From JAGLRQ01 sp965369805 (GTDB lineage: Bacteria > Auribacterota > UBA6266): 21,350 nt of DNA. Below the pieces are notes generated by a model. The model worked only from the letters and a program-made list of their open reading frames with translations, did not search any database and was not told the origin of the DNA. A program made the translations under genes and the position numbers. The DNA lies in assembly GCA_965369805.1 (NCBI GenBank), contig CBDURG010000020.1:1-21350 (forward strand). The letters run 5' to 3'. The first letter of the stretch is position 1; each line of letters starts with the position of its first letter. Shown here piece after piece: positions 8,703-15,276 of this stretch.

Positions 8703-8722
8703 GCTTAATTTTTTGCTTAATT
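8703..8722 (+). repeat. Direct repeat GCTTAATT x2 beside the promoter
   Basis: Two perfect copies of GCTTAATT (8703-8710 and 8715-8722) are separated by four T. They lie just upstream of the extended -10 element at 8736-8744, over the position where a -35 element would sit. They could bind a regulator or simply be AT-rich spacer. No function is shown. Confidence 0.35.
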
Positions 8723-8744
8723 GAATTCTTACAAATGATATAAT
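8713..8744 (+). promoter_or_regulatory. Candidate sigma-70-type extended -10 promoter for the rfbF operon
   Basis: The bases T-G-A-T-A-T-A-A-T at 8736-8744 form a perfect extended -10 element (TG, one base, TATAAT). The -35 region is poor: TTGCTT at 8713-8718 leaves a 20-base spacer, and TTGAAT at 8721 is far too close. Extended -10 promoters tolerate this. It lies in the 142-base gap before rfbF, the only gap here with a good promoter match, and would give a leader of about 85 bases. It may start a transcript for the CDP-dideoxyhexose genes separately from the genes upstream. Confidence 0.45.
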
Positions 8745-8767
8745 GCTGATCAGTGTGGAAGCATTGT

Positions 8768-8812
8768 GATTATAGATTATATAATTAAGTTTTTGAACGC
8801 TAACTAATTATA
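8768..8812 (+). repeat. AT-rich tandem and inverted repeat in the rfbF leader
   Basis: GATTATA occurs twice in tandem at 8768-8781. It overlaps an inverted repeat, TATAATTA (8780-8787) and TAATTATA (8805-8812), separated by 17 bases. The arms contain only A-T pairs, so as RNA the hairpin would be weak. A regulator-binding site between the promoter and rfbF is possible. It could also be chance in AT-rich spacer. Confidence 0.35.
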
Positions 8813-8835
8813 ACAGAAACAGTTATGGGGTAATT

Positions 8836-9612
8836 ATGAAGGTGGTTATTTTATGCGGTGGAAAGGGTACAAGGCTTAGGGAAGAAACCGATGTCCGGCC
8901 CAAACCATTGGTTTGGGTTGGAAACAGGCCGCTTCTCTGGCATATAATGAAAATCTATGCTCATTATGGTTATAAAGACTTTATCCTTAGCCTTGGATAT
9001 AAAGGAAATATGATAAAGGAATATTTTCTGAATTATGAGGTGATGAATAATAATTGCACAATTCAGTTGGGTGTTCATAACAAAATTCAATTTCACGGTA
9101 ATCACGAGGAAGAAAACTGGAATGTTACCCTTGTAGATACGGGAGAAGATGCCCAGACCGGTACCAGAATAAAAAGGGTGGCAGAATATATTGACGGGGA
9201 TTCATTTATGGTGACTTATGGTGATGGGGTAGGCAATATAAACATAAAAAAGCTGGTAAAATTTCATGAATCTCATGGAAAGATAGGGACAGTAACAGGT
9301 GTCCATCCTTCCTCGAGATTCGGTGACCTTATTATAAAAAACGATGTGGTGAAGAAATTCCATGAAAAAGCGCAGGTGGGAGAAGGGTTGATTAATGGCG
9401 GATTTTTTGTGTTTAATAAAGCCTTTTTAAAATATTTAAAAGAAGAAGATGATTGCATCCTGGAGAGAGAACCTCTGGAGAGACTTACATCAGAAGAGCA
9501 GTTAACCGCTTATGTTCACGATGATTTTTGGCAGTGTGTGGATACTTATAGAGAATTGGACTTATTAAATAGTTTATGGATATCCGCTCACGTTCCGTGG
9601 AAAGTTTGGTAA
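8836..9612 (+). CDS. rfbF: Glucose-1-phosphate cytidylyltransferase
   Basis: This 258-residue protein catalyses CTP + glucose-1-phosphate to CDP-glucose + diphosphate, the entry step to CDP-3,6-dideoxyhexoses. The nucleotide-binding loop C-G-G-K-G-T-R-L (7-14) is followed by R-P-K-P-L (21-25, with K23 expected to contact phosphate). V-D-T-G-E-D-A-Q-T-G-T-R (100-111) is characteristic of RfbF/DdhA and not of the glucose-1-phosphate thymidylyl- or uridylyltransferases. The metal-binding Y-G-D-G is at 128-131. The length matches the family. It begins the run rfbF-rfbG-SDR, with rfbH further on, and is preceded by the likely promoter at 8736-8744. GGGG at 8827-8830 is a plausible ribosome-binding site. 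The cytidylyltransferase assignment is strong. Confidence 0.95.
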   Translation: MKVVILCGGKGTRLREETDVRPKPLVWVGNRPLLWHIMKIYAHYGYKDFILSLGYKGNMIKEYFLNYEVMNNNCTIQLGVHNKIQFHGNHEEENWNVTLVDTGEDAQTGTRIKRVAEYIDGDSFMVTYGDGVGNINIKKLVKFHESHGKIGTVTGVHPSSRFGDLIIKNDVVKKFHEKAQVGEGLINGGFFVFNKAFLKYLKEEDDCILEREPLERLTSEEQLTAYVHDDFWQCVDTYRELDLLNSLWISAHVPWKVW

Positions 9613-9614
9613 AT

Positions 9615-10589
9615 ATGCAAAGTAAATTTTGGAAAAATAAAAGAGTTTTAGTAACGGGATATGAAGGGTTCTTGGGGTCGAATCTTACTAAGAAGTTATT
9701 AGGCCTTGACGCACGGGTATTCGGTTTAGATGTTTTGATACATAGAAAACAAACAATCTTGACGGAAAAGGATTTGAATAAAGTTAAAATAATTAAAGGA
9801 AGTGTTGAAAACCTTTCTCTGCTGAATGATATAATTAAAGCGAATAAAATAGGTTTTATCTTTCATCTTGCGGCAAAATCACTTGTTGGTTACTGCTTGC
9901 AAAACCCCCTCAAAACTTTTTCTACAAATATTAAAGGAACGTGGAATATCCTTGAAGCATCAAGAAACAGCGATTTAATAAAGGCCGTTGTTGTTGCTTC
10001 CAGTGACAAAGCTTACGGAAGCCACATACATCTGCCGTATAAAGAAAATACCCCTTTACAGGGAGCACATCCGTATGATGCTTCCAAAAGCTGTGCGGAT
10101 TTAATAGCATATACATATTTTCATACTTATGGAATACCGGTATCAGTAACACGCTGCGGCAATATCTTTGGACAGGGAGATTTTAATTTTTCAAGAATTA
10201 TTCCGGATACGATAAAATCAATAATACAAAACAAGAGGCTGATTATACGCAGTGACGGTAAATTTACCCGTGATTATATATATGTTGAGGATATCGTAAA
10301 TGGTTATTTAATCCTGGCAGAAAAATCGCAAAGGTTGAAATTAGCCGGTGAAGCATTTAACTTTAGTTATAGCAAGCCGATTTCGGTTTTGAATTTAGTG
10401 AAAAAACTTTATCGTATAGCAGGTAAAAAAGCTAATTACAAAGTTGCCAACCAGGCGAAGTGTGAAATTAAAGACCAGTATTTATCGTCTCAAAAATCAA
10501 AAGAAATTCTCAAATGGAAACCGGAATATACCCTGGAAACGGGATTAAAGAAAACACTAGAATGGTATAGAGTTAATTTAAAGTGCTAA
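9615..10589 (+). CDS. rfbG: CDP-glucose 4,6-dehydratase
   Basis: ATG at 9615, two bases after the rfbF stop, is the natural start; an upstream TTG at 9576 would add 13 residues inside rfbF. The 324-residue extended SDR converts CDP-glucose to CDP-4-dehydro-6-deoxyglucose using bound NAD. It shows G15-x2-G18-x2-G21 for NAD binding, S-S-D-K-A-Y-G at 129-135 (the active-site S-D-K of sugar 4,6-dehydratases), the Y154-x3-K158 pair in H-P-Y-D-A-S-K, and R-C-G-N-I-F-G-Q-G-D-F at 180-190, which is typical of the CDP-glucose subgroup. It is slightly shorter than the usual 350-360 residues. Its stop overlaps the next start (GTGCTAA). Adjacent rfbF supports the substrate choice. Confidence 0.92.
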   Translation: MQSKFWKNKRVLVTGYEGFLGSNLTKKLLGLDARVFGLDVLIHRKQTILTEKDLNKVKIIKGSVENLSLLNDIIKANKIGFIFHLAAKSLVGYCLQNPLKTFSTNIKGTWNILEASRNSDLIKAVVVASSDKAYGSHIHLPYKENTPLQGAHPYDASKSCADLIAYTYFHTYGIPVSVTRCGNIFGQGDFNFSRIIPDTIKSIIQNKRLIIRSDGKFTRDYIYVEDIVNGYLILAEKSQRLKLAGEAFNFSYSKPISVLNLVKKLYRIAGKKANYKVANQAKCEIKDQYLSSQKSKEILKWKPEYTLETGLKKTLEWYRVNLKC

Positions 10590-11539
10590 AGAAAAAAAGG
10601 ATATTAATTACTGGTGCCACAGGTTTTATTGGTTCTAATCTTCTCCGCCGTTGCCTGGAAGAAAATGCAGAAGTTTATGTATTGACTATAAAAACAGCAA
10701 ATAAGTGGCGAATAGAGAATGTGCTGAATCATGTTCAGGAACACTGTGTAGATTTGCTGGATTGCGATCTCCTGGAAAAAGCTGTTACTTTAGTTAAACC
10801 GGAAATAATATTTCACATGGCGGCCTATGGGGTCTATTCTTCCCAGAAAAATGTTAATAAAATTATTGAAACTAATTTATTAGGTACAATTAACTTAATA
10901 AACATATGTAAAAAGGTAGGTTTTGAGCTTTTTGTTAATACAGGTTCTGTTTTTGAATATGGAAAAAAAAACAGCCCATTAAAAGAAAGCGATATGCTGG
11001 AGCCAGTAAGTGATTATGGAGTATCAAAGGCTGCCGCGACTTTGTATTGTCAGGCAGTAGGGAAGAGAGAAAATAGGCCTGTTGTAACCTTGAGATTATT
11101 TACGCCTTATGGATATTATGAAGAACCTCCCAGGCTTATTCCTTCCGTAATGCTCTCTTGCCTTAATGGTGAAAACCCCAGGCTTTCTTCTCCAGGTTCG
11201 ATGAGAGATTTTATATTTATAGAAGATGCTGTGGATGCGTATATTAAAGCTGCTAAGAATGTACAAAAGGTTAGCGGAGAGATATTTAATATTGGTTCCG
11301 GTAGGCAATGTTCAGTAGGTGAGGTTGTGAATACAATTCTGCAATTGTCCGGTAATTCTGTAAGCCCTCAATGGGATAGCTTTTTGGATGGCCGCGCAGT
11401 GTCAAAGATGTTAGCAGCGGATATTTCAAAAGCGGAAAAAATGTTAAACTGGCGGCCGGAATATAGCCTGGAGCAGGGGTTGGAGAAAAGCGTGATGTGG
11501 TTTAAAGAAAATGCAGGGCTGTACAAAAAGTTATTATAA
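10583..11539 (+). CDS. Extended SDR, probable CDP-4-keto-dideoxyhexose reductase or epimerase
   Basis: The start is GTG at 10583, coupled to rfbG by a seven-base overlap. The 318-residue protein has G11-A-T-G14-F-I-G17 for NAD(P), N-T-G-S-V-F-E-Y-G at 119-127 (S122), the catalytic Y145-x3-K149 in S-D-Y-G-V-S-K, L-R-L-F-T-P-Y-G at 170-177, and a C-terminal N-W-R-P-E-Y-S-L-E-Q-G-L. Its place right after rfbF and rfbG, with rfbH nearby, suggests the last step of a CDP-3,6-dideoxyhexose route: the 4-keto reduction done by abequose or paratose synthase (RfbJ/RfbS), or a CDP-sugar epimerase. The sequence alone does not separate these. A nine-A tract lies at 10973-10981 in the coding sequence. Confidence 0.78.
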   Translation: MLKKKRILITGATGFIGSNLLRRCLEENAEVYVLTIKTANKWRIENVLNHVQEHCVDLLDCDLLEKAVTLVKPEIIFHMAAYGVYSSQKNVNKIIETNLLGTINLINICKKVGFELFVNTGSVFEYGKKNSPLKESDMLEPVSDYGVSKAAATLYCQAVGKRENRPVVTLRLFTPYGYYEEPPRLIPSVMLSCLNGENPRLSSPGSMRDFIFIEDAVDAYIKAAKNVQKVSGEIFNIGSGRQCSVGEVVNTILQLSGNSVSPQWDSFLDGRAVSKMLAADISKAEKMLNWRPEYSLEQGLEKSVMWFKENAGLYKKLL

Positions 11540-11556
11540 CCGGGAAAAGAGATAAT

Positions 11557-11592
11557 CCCTGCTGTTTTGGTTTCCAAAACAAAGATGCAGGG
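11557..11592 (+). other. Two-part hairpin in the spacer after the SDR gene
   Basis: CCCTGC (11557-11562) pairs with GCAGGG (11587-11592). Inside, GTTTTGG (11564-11570) pairs with CCAAAAC (11574-11580) across a TTT loop, leaving an internal loop of T on one side and AAAGAT on the other. This is 13 base pairs in a 36-base element within the 134-base spacer 11540-11673. No T-run follows, so it is not a standard intrinsic terminator. It may be an mRNA-processing or stability element or a regulatory leader for the radical SAM gene downstream. Its function is unknown. Confidence 0.55.
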
Positions 11593-11673
11593 ACAAGAAA
11601 AACAAATCCTTATGTTGTCCTTCGCGAGAACAGGGGATCCGGGAAAAACATATAACAGGGAAAATAAAATAGT

Positions 11674-12987
11674 ATGCGCTTTAAAAAAGTTTTACTTGTA
11701 CATTTGTATTATAAGGAGTCCGGTTACGGTGAGAAATTGAATTTTCCGCCGGCGGGTCTTGGATATCTTGCTCAGTATCTGGAGAAAGAAAATATTACGT
11801 ATGACGTTATTGATACCGGGACAGGGTACAGTCATGAAGATGTTCTTAACAAGGTATCGGTTTTTCAGCCGGATGTAATAGCTTTTAGCCTTACTTCAAT
11901 TTGTTATCCCAGGTCATTGGATTTGCTAAAGAAGACAAAGAAGATTTATCCGGATATTGTGATTGTAGTGGGGGGCGCTCATATATCAACCAGAAGGGTT
12001 GCTATTCTGTCTGAAAATGAAGCGATAGATTTCGCGATTGAAAAAGAAGGAGAAATCCCGTTATCTCTTCTTTGTAAGGGAGAATTGCCTGAACATATTC
12101 CAGGCCTCATGTGGCGCGATAAAAACGGGAAAATAAAATCTAACCCGCCTCAGTTAGCGGATATTAATCAATTTCCATATCCTAAATATGAGTGTTTTGA
12201 TTTGTTGAATAGATATAAGTCCGGAAGTATATCCATAGTTACTTCGCGCGGATGCCCTTTCAAATGCGCTTTTTGCCAGCAAAGCAGTTTACTCGGCAAA
12301 AAATGGAGGGGGAGAGAAGCTCAGGATGTTGTTGATGAGATTGAATACTGGTATAACCGCGGATTTACGTCTATACATATACTGGATGATAATTTTGGGC
12401 TTGATAAGAAACGTTTCTTTCAGATATCAGAGCTTTTAGAAAAAAAGAAAATGAATAATCTTAAATTGTTTTTGATAGGCGGGCTTCGCATCCAGAATAT
12501 GACGGAAGATATGCTTTTAGAGTTGAAAAAAACAGGAGTCTCAAATCTGTCATTTGGAGTAGAAAGCGGTTCGGATAAGATTCTCAAGTTTATTGAGAAA
12601 GGGATTACCGTTAAGGATGTGGACAGAGTTGTAAAAATGGCTGTGGATATGGGTTTTTTAGTAAGATTGTTTTTTATTATAGGATTTCCTTATGAAGAAA
12701 TGGAGGATGTTAAAAAAACATTTGAGCTGGCTTTGCGCCATAGGGTTTATGAAGTCCGGTTTTTTAATTTGATGCCGTATGAAGAAACTAAAATTATGAG
12801 CTGGATCGAAGAGAATGACGCGAAACTGCTTTATCCATATGACGAGTATATGAGCGATTTCAAACGTTTTCAGCGCATTCCAATAATTGACGCGAAAGAA
12901 GGAATGACATTGGAAGAAAAAAAAGAGGCTTTGCGTATGGCTGATGAAGTTGTCAAGCAAGTTGAGGCAGGACGACCAGTTGTATAG
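11674..12987 (+). CDS. B12-binding-domain radical SAM protein (no. 2 of 3)
   Basis: The 437-residue protein has an N-terminal B12-binding-type domain (P-P-A-G-L-G-Y-L-A-Q-Y-L at 25-36, V-V-G-G-A-H-I-S at 98-105, K-E-G-E at 124-127) and a radical SAM barrel with T-S-R-G-C-P-F-K-C-A-F-C, giving the cluster cysteines C194, C198 and C201. F-G-V-E-S-G-S-D marks a later barrel strand. The gene sits between the SDR of the dideoxyhexose set and rfbH, which makes a role on that sugar or its product worth considering. It shares the build of the proteins at 3794 and 17510 but is the shortest of the three and has no hydrophobic tail. The reaction is unknown. Carbon methylation or another radical modification is known for the superfamily. 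Confidence 0.88.
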   Translation: MRFKKVLLVHLYYKESGYGEKLNFPPAGLGYLAQYLEKENITYDVIDTGTGYSHEDVLNKVSVFQPDVIAFSLTSICYPRSLDLLKKTKKIYPDIVIVVGGAHISTRRVAILSENEAIDFAIEKEGEIPLSLLCKGELPEHIPGLMWRDKNGKIKSNPPQLADINQFPYPKYECFDLLNRYKSGSISIVTSRGCPFKCAFCQQSSLLGKKWRGREAQDVVDEIEYWYNRGFTSIHILDDNFGLDKKRFFQISELLEKKKMNNLKLFLIGGLRIQNMTEDMLLELKKTGVSNLSFGVESGSDKILKFIEKGITVKDVDRVVKMAVDMGFLVRLFFIIGFPYEEMEDVKKTFELALRHRVYEVRFFNLMPYEETKIMSWIEENDAKLLYPYDEYMSDFKRFQRIPIIDAKEGMTLEEKKEALRMADEVVKQVEAGRPVV

Positions 12988-13001
12988 CTGCTGTTGAAAA
13001 A

Positions 13002-14315
13002 ATGAAAACAGATAAAAAAATAAGAAAAGAAATTTATAATAAGATTAAAAGATTATATGGCTATGAGAAAAAGCAGAGAAAGTTTATTCCAGGTAAAACA
13101 CCGGTTATATACGCGGGCCGTGTTTATGATGAAAAAGAAATAATAAATCTGGTAGACGCGTCACTGGATTTTTGGCTGACGTCAGGTAGATATGCTCAAG
13201 AATTTGAAAAAAGCCTTGAAAAATTCTTAGGTGTAAAATACTGCCTGCTTACAAACTCAGGCTCTTCCGCGAATCTCTTAGCTGTTTCATCTTTAACTTC
13301 TCCGCTGTTGAAAAAACGGCAATTAAAACCTGGTGATGAAGTAATTACTACTGCCTGTGGGTTTCCCACTACATTGAATCCAATTATACAGAATAATTTG
13401 GTGCCTGTTTTTGTTGATATAGAACCCGGGACATATAATATTGATGCGTCCAGAATAGAAAAAGCAGTTTCTAAAAAGACAAAAGCAATTTTTGTTGCTC
13501 ATACGCTGGGTAACCCTGTTAATATCGAAAAAATTTCTAAAATTGTTAAAAAACATAATCTCTGGTTTCTTGAGGATAATTGTGACGCATTGGGGTCAAG
13601 ATATAAGAACAGGTATACGGGCAGTTTTGGCCATATTTCGACCTGTAGTTTTTATCCCGCGCATCACATAACAATGGGTGAGGGGGGAGCAGTATTAACC
13701 AGCGATCCCTTATTGAGACGTATTATTATCTCGTTTAGGGATTGGGGCAGGGATTGCTGGTGTGGCCCGGGAGATGATAATACCTGCGGCATGAGGTTTG
13801 AAAAACAGTTAGGGAAATTACCATTTGGGTATGACCATAAATATATTTATTCGCATATTGGGTATAACCTTAAAATAACCGATATGCAGGCGGCTATTGG
13901 TTGTGCTCAATTAAAAAAACTTACTAAATTTATCAGCCTGCGCCGGAAAAATTTTAGTTTTATATATAATCTTTTGGAAAAACATAAAAAACATTTTATT
14001 TTACCGCATGCTGAGAAGAATTCTGAACCTAGCTGGTTCGGGTTTCCCATATTAGTAAAAGAAAATGCGCCTTTTACACGGGATGGCATTGTGAATTATT
14101 TGGAAAATAATAAAATAGCGACTCGTATGTTGTTTGGGGGGAATCTGGCAAAACAGCCTGCTTATCAGAATGTAAAATACAGGGTTGCCGGAAAGTTATT
14201 TAATACCGACTTAGTAATGGATAGTCTTTTCTGGATTGGAGTTTATCCCGGGATATGCAAAAATCAGCTTGAATATATTAGTAAGGTTTTTGAAAAGATG
14301 TTAAAGGCTGTATGA
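13002..14315 (+). CDS. rfbH: CDP-4-dehydro-6-deoxyglucose 3-dehydratase (E1)
   Basis: The 437-residue protein is the PMP- and [2Fe-2S]-dependent dehydratase that removes the C3 hydroxyl of CDP-4-dehydro-6-deoxyglucose. It is a DegT-fold enzyme in which the usual PLP lysine is replaced by histidine: S-F-Y-P-A-H221-H-I-T-M-G-E-G-G. The iron-sulfur signature known for this enzyme, C-x57-C-x1-C-x7-C, is present exactly as C194, C252, C254 and C262 (the last three in D-C-W-C-G-P-G-D-D-N-T-C-G). The PLP-ring aspartate is D192 in L-E-D-N-C-D. The enzyme needs electrons from the reductase E3 (RfbI/AscD type), which is not in this window. It follows radical SAM no. 2 by 14 bases and precedes a GT2 gene by 21 bases. 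Confidence 0.96.
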   Translation: MKTDKKIRKEIYNKIKRLYGYEKKQRKFIPGKTPVIYAGRVYDEKEIINLVDASLDFWLTSGRYAQEFEKSLEKFLGVKYCLLTNSGSSANLLAVSSLTSPLLKKRQLKPGDEVITTACGFPTTLNPIIQNNLVPVFVDIEPGTYNIDASRIEKAVSKKTKAIFVAHTLGNPVNIEKISKIVKKHNLWFLEDNCDALGSRYKNRYTGSFGHISTCSFYPAHHITMGEGGAVLTSDPLLRRIIISFRDWGRDCWCGPGDDNTCGMRFEKQLGKLPFGYDHKYIYSHIGYNLKITDMQAAIGCAQLKKLTKFISLRRKNFSFIYNLLEKHKKHFILPHAEKNSEPSWFGFPILVKENAPFTRDGIVNYLENNKIATRMLFGGNLAKQPAYQNVKYRVAGKLFNTDLVMDSLFWIGVYPGICKNQLEYISKVFEKMLKAV

Positions 14316-14336
14316 ATTGAAATATGAGGGATTTTT

Positions 14337-15275
14337 ATGAAAAAGATTTCTGTTATAACAGGCGTTCGAAACGAATCAGAAACAATTACAAAGGTTTATA
14401 ATGAAATAAAAAGAGTATTTGCAGGGTTAGAAAAAAAGTACGATTACGAACATATATTTATGGATAACTGCAGTACTGACGCGACAGTTCCCATTTTAAG
14501 GAAGATAGCTGAAAAAGATAAACGAGTAAAAATATTAGTGTTTTCCAAAAACTTTGGCGTGCTGAGAAGCTTAATGACAGGTTATAAATATGCGGCCGGA
14601 GATGCTGTTATTTGTTATGAAGCAAATCTAAAGGATCCAGCGGATTTAATACCAACTTTTATAAAACACTGGGAGAATGGATATTCTGCGGTATACGGGG
14701 TTAGAAATAAAAGCCGGGAAAATTTTTTGATGGCTCTTGTCCGCAGAATTTTTTACAGGTTGATCAACGCTTTATCGGAAGATAAACCGCCGTTAAATTC
14801 CGGAGGATTCCGGTTAGTGGATAGAAAAATAGTTAATGAACTGGTTAAAATAGAAGATTACAGGCCGTATATAAGAGGCTTGATGGCTTCGGTTGGGTTT
14901 AATCAAATCGGTGTAGAGTATGTTAGAGGGACAAGGCCTAAAGGAAAATCAAAAAGTACATTTGCTTTTCTGCTGGATTTTGCGATTAACGGTATCGTAA
15001 GTAGTTCAATAGCTCCAGTTAGATTATGTACTTTGGCTGGTGTCGGATTATCGGTTTTGAGTTTTTTGATGGGTTTTATGTACCTTATTTTAAAATTAAG
15101 TATTTATAAAGCTCAAATGTCAGTTGCCGCAGGTTTTATTATTTTAATGCTGCTGTTTTTAGGTATTCAACTCTTTTTTACAGGAATGATAGGTGAATAT
15201 GTAGTAGCTATTCATTCTCAGGTACGAAAAAAACCCTATATAATTATTAAGGAAAAAGTCAATTTTGATAGTTAA
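14337..15275 (+). CDS. GT2 glycosyltransferase, GtrB-like with membrane tail and altered donor motif
   Basis: The 312-residue protein has a GT-A domain: I-S-V-I-T-G-V-R-N-E at the start, M-D-N-C-S-T-D-A at 42-49, S-K-N-F-G at 70-74 and R-G-T-R-P-K-G-K-S-K in the acceptor region. Two membrane helices follow (about 228-250 and 262-286). The family motif A-D-L-Q-D-P-P appears here as A-N-L-K-D-P-A (96-102), so the conserved first aspartate is asparagine (N97). A strong ribosome site (TGAGGG, 14325-14330) lies six bases before the ATG. Placed directly after rfbH and overlapping the membrane glycosyltransferase-like gene downstream, it is a good candidate for loading the dideoxyhexose, or another sugar, onto undecaprenyl phosphate. 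The sugar and the activity are inferred. Confidence 0.85.
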   Translation: MKKISVITGVRNESETITKVYNEIKRVFAGLEKKYDYEHIFMDNCSTDATVPILRKIAEKDKRVKILVFSKNFGVLRSLMTGYKYAAGDAVICYEANLKDPADLIPTFIKHWENGYSAVYGVRNKSRENFLMALVRRIFYRLINALSEDKPPLNSGGFRLVDRKIVNELVKIEDYRPYIRGLMASVGFNQIGVEYVRGTRPKGKSKSTFAFLLDFAINGIVSSSIAPVRLCTLAGVGLSVLSFLMGFMYLILKLSIYKAQMSVAAGFIILMLLFLGIQLFFTGMIGEYVVAIHSQVRKKPYIIIKEKVNFDS

Positions 15276-15276
15276 G

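Noticed and set aside
8695..8716. Possible terminator after the membrane protein gene (A-run, AGCT, T-run)
   Set aside because: The stem would be only A-T pairs around a short loop; without a GC-rich stem it is not a credible intrinsic terminator.
10973..10981. Nine-A tract in the SDR gene as a phase-variation site
   Set aside because: A-runs of this size are common in AT-rich coding sequence (Gly-Lys-Lys-Asn codons), so it is much weaker evidence than the G8 tract.
13002..14315. Reading this gene as a third ordinary DegT sugar aminotransferase
   Set aside because: The Schiff-base lysine is replaced by histidine and the four-cysteine iron-sulfur signature is present, so it is the RfbH dehydratase.
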